Assembly (NCBI GenBank): GCA_011763485.2
Contig: JAANSK020274936.1
Location: forward strand, 1 to 20,990
Length of the DNA stretch: 20,990 nucleotides
Direction: 5' to 3'
Source: Isoetes engelmannii
Taxonomy: Eukaryota > Streptophyta > Lycopodiopsida > Isoetales > Isoetaceae
A program made the position numbers and the translations under genes. Positions 1 through 9,037 of this stretch are shown one piece after another (within the stretch, counting starts at the first letter, position 1; the number at the start of each line of letters is the position of its first letter). Under the pieces are notes generated by a model that saw only the letters and a list, made by a program, of their open reading frames with translations, did not search any database and was not told the DNA's origin.

Positions 1-506
1 GCATTCAGGTATTCCATGGTGGTTTATGCTCTTAAATTTTGTCCAGCTATTGTAATGTCAAGAACAATTTCTTGCTGTGAATGCACCATCCATTCAAACA
101 AATTATGGACTGAGTGCACCTTGCTAGAGAATACTTATATAACAGGAATGGAATCCGCAAAGAATTCAACTCTGAAATCCACACAGGACTGTATGCAGTC
201 AGACAAAACTTTACAACTGCTTTCGCACACAGGAAAGCTTAGAAATAATCGATTTACAGAGGGAGGCCACTGCAGACATGCCGTTTTCTACTCAAACCTG
301 CAGCCCAGCTTTATTCGAATCCAACCCAAATCGTCCTGATGCAGATCCGTCCGACCTGGTGCAGATCCGATGTGTGCAGATACGATCTGTTCTTCTAGCC
401 TGTAAGCCGTACTATACACAAACAACAAAAAGTTTGCACAAAAACCACATTCGTCCAATTTTATCTCTCTTCCGTTTTTTTGTTTTGCCATGCTTCTATT
501 TAGATG
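1..506. other. Non-coding stretch, no gene recognised
   Basis: No recognisable protein or RNA gene is seen. The short open frames have no family resemblance and no splice structure. The only structure is a small cluster of three GCAGATCCG-like words starting near 341, 361 and 376, each followed by a T/A-rich variant, which looks like a decayed microduplication. The TTCGAATCC at about 314 resembles a tRNA B box, but no matching A box or cloverleaf could be drawn around it. Confidence 0.5.
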
Positions 507-884
507 TATATCAAAAAACATGCAATATCATACTAAACTATTGCCATGTGCATCAAAAATTTCTTGCCAAGTGTACCCAAGTACAACATAGGCATGTATT
601 AATTCCAACACAATCCACATGACCAAGTAAGCCGGGCAGCTTGGGTCGCCAAAGATGCCAAAGATATATATGAAAAACCATGCAATACCATACTAAATTA
701 TTGCCATGTGCATCAAAATATTCTTGCCAAGTGTACAATCCCCATGACCAAGGAAAACCACCATTTCTTTTTGGACACCAAAGATAAAGTCCAGTATAAA
801 CAAAAAAAAGTTGCCTCAATCCCCATACCAAGGAAAACCACCATTTCTTGGACATCAAAAGATAAAGTTTAGTATAAACAAAAG
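507..884. repeat. Nested tandem duplications (A1/A2, B1/B2)
   Basis: A unit of about 70 bp at 507-576 recurs at 667-736, a 160-bp offset. Both copies run from TATAT(C/G)AAAAAMCATGCAAT to TTGCCAAGTGTAC. A second unit begins in the last base of A2: about 736-808 recurs at about 817-884, starting CAATCCCCAT and carrying ACCAAGGAAAACCACC and AGATAAAGT. The spacer after A1 (from about 605, ATGACCAAG ... CCAAAGATGCCAAAGATA) looks like an older, more diverged B copy. The order is therefore A-B-A-B-B, as expected from successive tandem duplication. No coding function is seen, and the minus-strand open frame across it is an artefact of the repeat. Confidence 0.75.
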
Positions 885-1214
885 AAATACCACCACATCT
901 ACGTGAGGGTAAGGGTTGTACCTTATCATACAACTTTGCATATGAGTTATGGATTTGATAAGGATTTTTTTTTTCAAGTAGGCTTCCTTGCAATAGCATT
1001 TGCTGAGAATTTTGAAGGGGGATAATGTGCCAGCCACAAAGCCACTAAGGGAATTCTGAATGCTCTGGTCCATTGGTTTAATGTCAAGCTCTTATGGCAA
1101 CGGTGCACCTACCTATTTTATCATGTTAACGAAGTTTCTCCAAATTCTGAAGTCCATAAACACCATTTTGTTGAGCAAATACCACAAAACTTAGCCGAAT
1201 TTCCTTGACATCCT

Positions 1215-1500
1215 GTTGGGCTTTATGCACGACAAAACATGCATTTGGTCTAATTTGATGTCTAATTTGATGTCACAAAAATATGAGACATGTAACTCAC
1301 AAAACGACAACTTCGAGCACAAATGTGAATTTGCTCTAAATTGATGTGATAAGCATTGCGAGAAATGCCCTAAGACGGGACAAGAGGACAATGAAAAGAG
1401 GATGCGTGTTCAAGTGATGGTAAAATATGAATTTGGTTTAATCTGATGTCACAAACACTGTGATAAATGCTAATGAAATTGCCCATAACAATATAAAATC
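1215..1500. repeat. Diverged tandem repeat, period about 100 bp
   Basis: Three diverged copies of a block reading roughly GAATTTGGTYTAATYTGATGT then a CACAAA- or GATAAGC-type continuation begin near 1240, 1325 and 1430. The last two also share a following GYGAKAAATGC. The first copy has an extra internal duplication of TCTAATTTGATG. The copies differ enough that the array must be old. No gene is visible in it. Confidence 0.5.
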
Positions 1501-1617
1501 TCATGCACTATGGTTTTATTTATGGTTGTTGTTATTGTGGCTCTCTCAAACTAATGCGCGGCAAGACCGAACACAGATTTGCTAATTGCGCACTGTCAAA
1601 CTGGCATTTTAATGGCA

Positions 1618-1862
1618 AGAATAGAATAAAATAGAATAGAATAGAATAGATTTTTTAACGTCCACGAAGACCAAGATGTCATGGGACCCATACAATGAAA
1701 CTCACATGTGTTGGAATATGTAGTAGTGCATTTTAGGGTCTACAAATGGTTTCGTCTTGAGGCGATATCTGATTTTATCATACGAGACTACCTTCGGGAT
1801 GAGTTGTCTCGCGTGGTTGATAGTCATGACACATCATAGGCAGTTCGAGTCAATGACTCGAC
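1618..1862 (-). mobile_element. Retroposon 3' end with ATTCT-type pentamer tail (E1)
   Basis: Read on the minus strand, this segment ends with CTTCGTGGACGTTAAAAAA (plus 1651-1669), followed by a run of TCTAT-type pentamers (plus 1620-1650). The same terminal motif plus a different pentamer run occurs at 5745-5788 and 8995-9037. E1 and the 5562 element also share a GTYGAGTCATYGASTCG-like block about 190 bp upstream of the terminal motif. A shared 3' end with a simple repeat tail is the signature of a LINE, or a SINE parasitic on one. The 5' end and a target-site duplication could not be found, so the upper limit is only the edge of the shared block. At 1846-1860 lies a small palindrome, CGAGTCAATGACTCG. 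Confidence 0.45.
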
Positions 1863-1869
1863 GTGCATT

Positions 1870-2071
1870 TCACTTTTACACCAGCTAAGATGTTATCTAT
1901 AGGAGAAGTGAATATATCATGAAAGCATTAAAAATGTTTGGCATTAGGCCTCTAGTGATGTACGCCATATGGAGATGCATATTTAGAATTCCATCATAAA
2001 CTGAAAAACATCAATGAACTAGGACAAAAATTTACGTTTTTCAACCTATCTTTTGTTGATGTATTTAACTA
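1870..2071. other. Non-coding AT-rich stretch
   Basis: No gene, RNA or named repeat is seen between the end of the E1 retroposon and the first copy of the direct repeat at 2072. It may contain the unrecognised 5' part of E1. Confidence 0.4.
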
Positions 2072-2413
2072 CTTCTAAGCGTGACATTTTGAGCATAAGT
2101 TTTGGGTCTGTCTTCTTAAATCTTCTACTTCAGAGAAATATTTACTTAGCCTCATATTCTTATAAAATATTATTTTCTTTACGAAAATCCATCCTTTAAA
2201 AACAAAGTTAATAATATATTGATGATACTGTCATTACACTATTCCAACAGCAAAAACAATTATAAAAGCAAATCATGTCCATTGTTACAAGCAGCAACCA
2301 GTGGTGTGTCAAAAGTTGCACATATAGATGTTAAAAGCGAAGTAAAAACACAAGCCACGACACCTCCTTCTAAACATGACATTTTGAGTACAAGTTTTGG
2401 GCATGTCTTTCCC
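2072..2413. repeat. Direct repeat upstream of the LOR gene
   Basis: About 47 bp at 2072-2118 recurs at 2367-2413. Both begin CTTCTAA and contain TGACATTTTGAG, then AAGTTTTGGG and TGTCTT. Similarity continues weakly for another 40 bp, with CTTCTTAAATCTTC against ATTCTTAGATTCTT. The 295-bp offset and moderate divergence suggest an old segmental duplication or two copies of one small element. The second copy ends about 240 bp upstream of the LOR start codon, so it probably lies in or near that gene's promoter. The short reading frame at 2219-2491 spans the repeat and shows no protein family. Confidence 0.55.
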
Positions 2414-2656
2414 CATATTCTTAGATTCTTAGAAGCTGCACCTATATTACACACAAGCGAGGACGTTACCCCGGCAACACACGTTTACTAGTATATTGTT
2501 AAATTGGACATGTTCCAGGTTTGAATATTTCAGCCAGGCCCCGTTTTGGGGTTTGAAAGTACGTGCCAGCATATGTCACAATAGAAAACAGACAAGAAAT
2601 CTGCAGGCCATAGCCAGAAAGGACATATTCTTTTAGGAATTCAAGCGAAGAAAAAA

Positions 2657-3595
2657 ATGGATCAACAGGCTCAAACAGATCATGGCGCTATGTCCTCTTC
2701 AGAAGATCTGCAGCGGCGGCAAGATCCTCCGGCCAAGATCAACCCCATTTTGAGCTCCCAATACTGCCAGCAATCTGCGATTCATCTAGAACTCTCCAGA
2801 GATGTTTATTCTCTGTGTGACTATTTTGTGAAGAATAGTTTAGGGCAAGAAATACTCAAGGTTCAGGCTCGCGCCGGATACCCTCGCCAATGGTGCCTTC
2901 TGAATAATCAAGGAGATTTTCTTCTATTGCTACAGAAAAAGGTAAATCCCCTGTTTTTTCACACAAGTTCTGTACCCTGGGTTTCTTGTTCTGTGATAAT
3001 CGCCTCTTAAATCGCATTGTTTTTGAATAAAACCTTGTCATGATCATATTTTCTGCTATAGTCTTCTGTAATCCCTTTCTTTTAGATTCCTCTTTGATAT
3101 TAGGTCGCTATTTTTTCATAATCTTCATAGTCGATACTTGTCCTTGGCATGTTATGCAGATAACAGCCTTCAGTTCAGGCTGGACAGCATTCACAAACAT
3201 CCAAAAAGACGATCGATTCAAGCTTTTCACTGTTCGACAGTCATCTTCCTTGCTTAAACAGGGCAAAAGACTCAATGTACGTTTTAGCTCTTATTTAGAA
3301 GCACCTTTTCATGAATTAAAGATCAAAGACGATACAAGCAACAACATATGCAGGATATATTATGGCGATCAGATTCTCGCTACGGTAAGAGTGTAGTTGA
3401 ACTCAATCTTGGGTAGGATAATCATAAAACTGTGATTTCATCATCTTGGCTTTGCAGGCATTTCTGGAATATAATGGCGGAAGAATCCTGTTTAACTGGG
3501 ACGATTTCAAAGTAGAAATAGCTCCCACAGTAGATTATGCCTCTATGGTATCGTTGTTTTTTGTTTTTGTTGCAGAATGCAAGAGGATTTCATAA
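2657..3595 (+). CDS. LURP-one-related (LOR) protein, three exons
   Basis: Exons are 2657-2941, 3160-3384 and 3458-3595. They are joined by phase-0 GT-AG introns of 218 and 73 bp (donors GTAAAT and GTAAGA, acceptors ATGCAG and TTGCAG) and encode 215 aa. The ATG is the first in frame after a TAG at 2582 and has a strong plant context (AAAAAAATGG). The protein follows the LOR / tubby C-terminal-like fold. Exon 1 carries the early strands (QEILKVQ ... WCLLNNQGDFLLLLQKK). Exon 2 carries the central helix region and next strands (SSGWTAFTNIQKDDRFKLFTVR, then FHELKIKD ... CRIYYGD). Exon 3 carries the terminal strands with the family hallmark F-x-V-x-I-x-P-x-VDYA-x-x-VSL. Length matches the usual 190-220 aa. 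Arabidopsis LURP1, the family founder, acts in basal defence; for most relatives the role and ligand are unknown. No signal peptide is seen and the product is probably soluble. The first 30 residues are polar and unlike the family, as is common. The last ten residues (VFVAECKRIS) are weakly conserved. No lesion was found. Confidence 0.88.
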
Positions 3596-3791
3596 TAAAC
3601 AAAACAATTATTTACAAGCTGCAGAAAAAAGTGTATCCACCATCCAGCCAGGTACAAGATCTAGCTTATAGCTGTTACAACACAACCTGATTTAGAGTAG
3701 ATCTGTTTTTAAAGATCGGAGCTCTGTGATCATACTGCAAGTTTTAATTTAGATCGGATGATGAGACTGGAAGACTTTTACAGGGAATAAA
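3594..3791 (+). terminator. Possible polyadenylation signals of the LOR gene
   Basis: AATAAA overlaps the LOR stop codon (3594-3599), and a second AATAAA lies at 3786-3791, followed by AAATAAATG. The second sits at a normal plant 3' UTR distance. Plant signals are loose, so this is suggestive only. Confidence 0.3.
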
Positions 3792-3799
3792 AAAATAAA

Positions 3800-4740
3800 T
3801 GTTGAAATCCAAGAAATCCTCAACATCAGTACACTACTGTAGAGTAGACTGGTTGGCTTTGAGATGGCTATTTTAGGCACCTCCAGAATATTATCATTAC
3901 AACCTTAGAAGAATTTGGATTCGATAAGTAGCAGATAAAACACCCGGGGATTCACCTTCATAGTGGTGGTATACGTCAACCCTAAACAACAAAATATGGA
4001 CATGGCAAAACTAGATGTGCTCTAATGTGCCTCTCAATGGGTAGTTTTTTGGTTGACCTACCCAGTTTTTGGACCTCCGTGGTTTTTGTCATCATCATTT
4101 TCATCACTAATATGCTCATATAACAAACAAGGTGCGCCCTAGACTACCTCGACTGCTGGATCTGTCGTTCCTATTGCCGAGAGTGTATGTTAGGGTCTCT
4201 AGGCACCTCTCGTTTCGATTTATTTATGATTGGGGGCACCTATGATTTTGAAATATAAAATACTGGTGCGCCTAAGGTTGTGGAATATGAAATCCAGAAC
4301 CACCACCAAAACAATTAACTTCCTACTTTGACCAATACACAACGAGTGAGGCTGACGTGATTATTTTTCTATTATCTACGCCACCCCCTATTTTTTTCAA
4401 TAACAACCCATTCAATCTAGGGGTATGGTCTATTGCTTCACATATAGTCATTTATACATCCAATTCAATTCCCCCTGAAACCTCTTGTATCTATTGAAAA
4501 CACACCAGAGGCTGCCTCTACGTGGAGAATGCCTAGTTGGGCAACCACCACTAGAATATCTTGGTGTGACCGAGCCTGCAACCCCAAATGTAGAAAGAAT
4601 AACATAAGTCAAGAAGAAAATACTGACATCACTTACGAGATATTCAAACATAGCTTCTTATAGAGTATAACAAGCATTAGATTAGAGAATTTGATGTAAA
4701 GGATTTGACTGGTTGAGCTCGTGGCTTTGACTCCTAAAAA
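3800..4740. other. Non-coding stretch between LOR gene and promoter-like region
   Basis: No gene was recognised on either strand. Around 4223-4300 there is a faint duplication (GCACCTATGATTTTGAAATATAAAA against GCGCCTAAGGTTGTGGAATATGAAA). GGCACCTC words at about 3876 and 4202 may be remnants of the same decayed repeat. Nothing else is supportable. Confidence 0.45.
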
Positions 4741-4977
4741 GGTATGAGGTTTATATAAGAAGTGGAAGATGTAATACTCTTTGTGTTGTCTATACAATAC
4801 GAGACTGTTACAGACACCTTCCATGTTGCAGAACATGGCTTATGCCATGTGGGACAGTTCCAGGGATATTCATAGAGGGATATCGAACCTCTTATGTTTA
4901 TTTATACCATTTTTATACATTTGTATGGCATTTTTATATGCATATCATGCTTTTATATGCCAAATCGTAACTTTGCC

Positions 4978-5090
4978 TATAAAAGCCCATTCACCCATTT
5001 CCCTCTCTTGCTCCGGTGCCTTCTCCAACACGCTTTGCTCTTGTTCATGCACTAATCCACTATAACCAGCAGCTATGGATTCAGGTATGT
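4978..5090 (+). promoter_or_regulatory. TATA-box promoter-like region with ATG and donor site
   Basis: GCCTATAAAAGCCC at about 4976-4989 is a good plant TATA box. It is followed by a pyrimidine-rich leader (CCCATTTCCCTCTCTTGC and on). The first suitable ATG is at 5075 (CAGCTATGGATTCAG), running directly into a GTATGT donor-like site at 5085. This arrangement fits a core promoter, a short 5' UTR and a tiny first coding exon. No downstream exon joins it in frame with recognisable protein, so it may be a dead gene, the start of an unrecognised gene, or the promoter of a mobile element. The resemblance is by inspection only. Confidence 0.3.
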
Positions 5091-5561
5091 GGATCATCCC
5101 CATTTAGTGCTTTACTAGCTAGATGCCATTGTGATTATGATTGAACTATTGTGCTTCAACCTTTGAACAATCTTTATTCTATGTATCATTCATTGCATTT
5201 CAAGATACAAATTCCTGGCCTATAGGAATAATGATGCATTTGTGTATTATGCTCCTAGTTTAGATGCCATTGAACCTATTCGACTTCCAAAAGCCCATCT
5301 GTGATCTTCATGGGCCAACCAAGGGATTATCATAATCTGAATAGCATGTGCGAATGAGGTCTGGCCCAGTTTAGTATCAATGAGGGAGATTGTGAGTACA
5401 ATGCTCTAGTTGGGAATGTCATGAAGGGCAGGGTGTTTGGAGCCCTCGTGATGAGGAGACGTTAAGTTAGACTCACCGCCGTCCCTATGTGAATCGGGTC
5501 TTAGTGGGGTTCAAGTTGGTACCGATCCTCTGTTTTTCACAGGGCTCTAGATCTATGCTCA

Positions 5562-5788
5562 GTTGAGTCATCGAGTCGGAATATCGGTGTGCCCCTAGAC
5601 ATGTTGAGGTAGTACTATGGCCTCTGCTATGAGCTCCAAACTCAAGGTCCCGCCTCCAGTGGCTATGGTTAGTTCATCCCATCCTCATAGGGCTTGGGAG
5701 AGAGGCGAACAAAAGTGGATCCTTAGCCTATTGCCTATTGGCCTCTGTGGACGATAAAAAACATTCAATTCAACTCAATTCAACTCTA
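5562..5788 (+). mobile_element. Retroposon 3' end with TTCAA/CAACT tail (E2)
   Basis: The segment ends with CTGTGGACGATAAAAAAC (5745-5762), followed by alternating CAATT/CAACT pentamers (5763-5788). This is the same terminal arrangement as E1 (minus strand, 1618-1669) and E3 (8995-9037). The upstream block GTTGAGTCATCGAGTCGG (5562-5579) corresponds to GTCGAGTCATTGACTCG in E1 at a similar distance (185 against 197 bp) from the terminal motif. The element may extend upstream to about 5425, where GC content rises, but that limit is not supported by a target-site duplication. No coding frame is seen, so it is either a SINE or a truncated LINE 3' end. Confidence 0.4.
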
Positions 5789-5950
5789 ACTTGCCAACCA
5801 GCAGTGAATAAGTTCGAGGGACTTAATATCCAGAATCCCTCCTTAGATAGTATCCAACTTGTGAGCTAGGGCATATCATTGGCATACTCTAAGGTAAGGT
5901 GATCTAACACTTCTCTCTAGATTACATGTGCTCTTGTTTAGGTATTGCAG

Positions 5951-6071
5951 GGTTCAGACACATATCCTTCCCAGAGGTGTTTCACAAGCCATGTTTGAGT
6001 ATGGTAGGCTACAGATCCACTTCCTCTGTCCTAAGTCCTTCGCAGATAGGAGCAATTACATTCTAGTGGAG
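5951..6071 (+). other. Exon-like segment of unknown product
   Basis: A 121-bp stretch is bounded by a TTGCAG acceptor ending at 5950 and a GTAAGG donor starting at 6072. The frame starting with its second base stays open for 40 codons, includes ILPRGVSQAMFEYGRLQIHF, and resembles no family I know. It does not join in the same frame to the small ATG exon at 5075-5084. It may be a remnant exon or chance. Confidence 0.2.
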
Positions 6072-6136
6072 GTAAGGTATTGGGCTTGAATATTTTGCGT
6101 TCTACTGCCAAGCCCATACTATAGATTCCATTTAAT

Positions 6137-6680
6137 TTAGGAACTTGTTGGATCCTCTTGCAAAGTCATGTCCCAACTAAATTCAACACTAGCACAAGGC
6201 ACCCAAAAATAGAACCAATTCAGGTTTTTTCCATGGTTATATATAAAAAAACTATTCAATAAGATCAATGCATCTTTGTCACGCGTAAGTTCCATCGAAA
6301 CCTGATCACAATAAATATAAAGTAGTCTTATTGTTTGTTTGATTCTAATATTTTTGTGTTGATAATGATTTGCAACCCACATGTGTGCCGCAGAGATTGT
6401 ATAGGGCAACAATGACATCTTTATTAGGTGAGATGCACTTATGGCATGTCGAGAAATGGAGCAGCTCAGGCATTGCTGCCTCAATCTATGCCTCTTTTTG
6501 CATATTGCAATTGCTCTAGTAAGATTAAGCCTGCTTTCGAGGAGAAATTCCAAATCTACATCCAGTAAAATGGTAGAATCAAGAACATGTTGGCAGATAT
6601 TCTTCTCTATGTATATCCTCTGTTATACTTTCCAATCTTCCAATATGATTTTATGTGTCTTTCTGGCTGCAATATTTATG
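6137..6680. other. Stretch without a recognised gene
   Basis: Both strands hold moderately long open frames here (minus 6137-6553, plus 6441-6701). Neither shows a domain, a hydrophobic pattern beyond chance, or codon regularity. The stretch sits directly upstream of a Harbinger-like transposase scrap and may be its decayed N-terminal half, but the first catalytic D block (normally near GAIDGTH) was not found. Confidence 0.4.
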
Positions 6681-6900
6681 ACATATGTCTTGGCACCATG
6701 AACAAGTATTAGAACTCTTAATGGACACCGGTAATAATAATCTAGGGCAGACATCGATTTTCTTTGGGATGCAGTTACATAAGTTTAATCCTCAGGTAGA
6801 AATAGACGGGACTGATTTAATCCCCATTTTGGTTGGTGATTCTGCAAGAGCAGTTATGCCTGCTTCAGTTCCAACAATTGATAGTTTGCACTTTACTTAG
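6680..6900 (+). pseudogene. PIF/Harbinger-like DDE transposase fragment
   Basis: The frame at 6685-6897 reads SWHHEQVLELLMD, then after about 25 residues VEIDGTDLIPILVGDSA. This fits the middle of a HARBI1/PIF-type transposase, where a G(S/C)xHDxRVL block is followed 30-50 residues later by xGxxIxPxLVGDSAYPL, the latter carrying the second catalytic Asp. Here the first block has HHEQ for HDxR, and the YPL after GDSA is replaced by RAV. The frame closes at 6900. The first and third catalytic blocks and any terminal inverted repeats are missing, so this is a dead scrap of a DNA transposon or of a domesticated ALP1-like gene. The match rests on two short motifs in correct order and spacing. Confidence 0.42.
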
Positions 6901-8322
6901 ACTTTGCAAGATATTTTACTTCGTCCTCTTTAGTGTTGCAATTCATCTAAGAATAGTTCAACACATATAATCTATAGGTTCAAACACAAGATCAATTCTT
7001 GTTGCAACAACATACTAGTGGCAGTGAAAAATGATTAAAGAAATTAAGTCTGATGTCTGAAGCCTCACAGCAACAATTTGTATTTGATCTTCCAAACTCT
7101 ATAGCCTATTGCCATTATCTTATACAGTTGAAGTAGATGTACCCCAATGTCCTTCATTTTGGCATATCTACAAAGGATGCCTCCAAAATCTAGTCATCAT
7201 TATCCAAAGTCGGTTATACTTAATTTGTCATATTCCAAAAGCCTTAATGCGGCCTAAATTGTGGTAGTAGGAGCAGAGAAATTGAGAGATCACATGGCTC
7301 CTCCCATTTTGTTCCAGGACTCTTTTTCAGTTGTAGGTCATTTATGGCATGCAGGAAGAGCTCGTGAAAGGAATTGACCATGATTTCGAACCTGTCCTTT
7401 CTATAATACCCCATAACTAGAGGAGTGAATAGGAATGGAACCATAAATGTATGGAGCAACAGCTACAAGGTCAATCCTCAGATTTAATTTGTGAAGTTTC
7501 TATGCCTTGGTAATCGAAATCCAAGGATCTATGAGCTAACCTTGCTTAGCCAAGTTGATAGTTGTCCTTTGAGGAGTGGCACGAAGCTCGAGATGAAATT
7601 ATAAGCAATGAGACAAAAGGAGGATTTATCTAGAATTCATACAATATGTGTACATTATACAGTATGTATAATGTTATTTGTTAATCAGACTTTGTAAGAA
7701 ACCCCAATAGAAGTTCACCACCTGCCGTCTGATATTCTTGAAGTAGGGTTAAGAGTTACTAGTGTCGTGCCTTTATTTCCTCTAAAACCGAATCTTATTC
7801 ATCATCAGCATCATCCTCGTCATGCATCAGAGACACCTTCAATTGTATAGGGACATCCATTTAAGCCTTCTCAATATCCAATGAACGAGAGCTACTGGAT
7901 GGGCATATTCACGAGTTATACCTGAATTTGGACCGTAGATTACGATTGTCGTTTGTGGGGTATGCTCGTACAAGCTTGGGTATACTGTATAGCTTGACTT
8001 GCAAAATACTATAAGGTTTGAGGCAATGCACTAATGGTGTTGATTTCATATATGTATTATACAGTTTCAAGGAGTACAAAAGGGGCTCTCGCTGCCCTAC
8101 ATGGCACCTAAACCAAAGGGGGTTTTAGGGGAATTTAATTTGAAAGTGTGGCATATAATGGTTTGTGTTAACTAAAAAAAAGTTTTAGCTTCTTTGGGGC
8201 TTAGGAACGTGTTGTACAATATTAAATTATTTGTTTTGGACTTCAACCAAATACAGTCACTTGTCAAAAGGTGGTGTCCAGCTCTCAAATGAGATAAATA
8301 GTGTCTACGGTTGTTCTTGAAA
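6900..8322. other. Long non-coding stretch
   Basis: No protein or RNA gene is recognised. A small inverted repeat, ACATTATAC-agtat-GTATAATGT, lies at 7652-7674. A short minus-strand frame at 7244-7459 has no family resemblance. The rest is AT-rich sequence without clear repeats. Confidence 0.45.
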
Positions 8323-8490
8323 ATGGTTAAGCTTCTCTTAATGGATTTTCGTACGCCAAAAATAGAACTATTAGAAAATGGTAAAACTCCTCTCGATCAA
8401 TTCCATCGCCAAAAATAGAATGGTAAAGCTTCTCTTAATGGATTTTTGTATGCCAAAAATAGAACGTATTAGGAAATGGTAAAACTCCTC
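8323..8490. repeat. 71-bp direct repeat, two copies
   Basis: 8323-8393 and 8420-8490 are near-identical. Each begins ATGGTWAAGCTTCTC, has GCCAAAAATAGAA in the middle and ends AAATGGTAAAACTCCTC. The 26-bp spacer carries a further partial copy (CGCCAAAAATAGAA), so at least three duplication events are implied. The array lies immediately upstream of the LINE-ORF1-like fragment at 8496 and could be its 5' flank or UTR. There are only a few substitutions, so it is younger than the repeats near 1240 or 2072. Confidence 0.75.
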
Positions 8491-8495
8491 CCAAG

Positions 8496-8816
8496 ATGCT
8501 TGAGGGGAAAAAAAACACAATCTATGAAACATCAAAATTACCTCTAGCACGCCAGCGGCCTGATCAACCACGCCATCTATTGGTGCAATTCTCCACACCT
8601 AGTGATAGGTTGTATGTTCTGCAGCATGGGAGTCATCTCCTGGGCACTCATTTCTCTGTGCAAGAAGACCTCTCACCCATCCAGTTGAGTCAACGGCGGG
8701 ACGAGCTCGTAAGGTTAGGAAGGCAGGTTACAGAAGAAATGGGTTGTATATTGGGAGGGGGGATCAGCGATTATTTTGGATCAGTGGCCTGCAAGCCCTT
8801 GCTGGAGTACCTCTAG
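8496..8816 (+). pseudogene. LINE ORF1-like fragment (RRM/C-terminal type)
   Basis: The open frame encodes about 106 aa. Its middle reads RHLLVQFSTPSDRLYVLQHG, then LGTHFSVQEDLSPIQLSQRR and DELVRLGRQV. This order (a beta strand RPxxVxFxSxxDRxxVL, then a G-x-F-V-x-EDLSP strand and an arginine-rich helix) is typical of the RRM-plus-CTD ORF1 protein of L1/Tx1-like LINEs, which binds element RNA. The preceding RRM core is absent. The frame ends about 180 bp before a retroposon-type 3' terminal motif with a TTATC tail (8995-9037), so both may belong to one internally deleted element. A host gene fragment is not excluded. Confidence 0.38.
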
Positions 8817-8819
8817 TTG

Positions 8820-9037
8820 GCCCCATGGTTGGCTGCTCTGCTATATCCAGGGACGTTCTGATTTTTTTCTTCATCCTTTTGTATAGTGTTTAATGATGAG
8901 GCTTCAATCCAATTGATTTTTGATGGGGCTCTGCCTGGGAGTTGTGTTCGGGCTTACGCCCCTCCTCTTGTATGGGTCGTATAACCTACTTGGGTTTCGC
9001 GGACGCTAAAATGTTTATCTTATCCTATCTTATCTTA
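8820..9037 (+). mobile_element. Retroposon 3' end with TTATC tail (E3)
   Basis: The terminal motif TTTCGCGGACGCTAAAATG (8995-9013) is followed by repeats of TTATC/CTATC (about 9015-9037). It is the third instance in the window of a (C/T)GYGGACGNTAAAA terminal motif with a pentamer tail, here with yet another pentamer. The GC-richer 180 bp before it contains a run of T (about 8860) and no frame, consistent with a LINE 3' UTR after the ORF1-like fragment at 8496-8816. No target-site duplication was recognised. Confidence 0.4.

Noticed and set aside
300-330. TTCGAATCC resembling a tRNA B box
   Set aside because: No A box at the right distance and no cloverleaf arms could be paired.
1840-1862. 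CAGTTCGAGTC resembling a Pol III B box on the plus strand
   Set aside because: It lies on the opposite strand to the E1 tail, and no A box is visible; it is part of a small palindrome.
2219-2491. 90-aa plus-strand frame upstream of the LOR gene
   Set aside because: It runs over a direct repeat, has a shadow frame on the other strand and no family resemblance.
4730-5090. Possible long terminal repeat with TATA box
   Set aside because: No second copy in the window, no primer-binding site after it and no TG...CA ends that could be fixed.
6137-6553. 138-aa minus-strand frame
   Set aside because: No domain, no codon regularity, and it overlaps equally open plus-strand frames; treated as chance.
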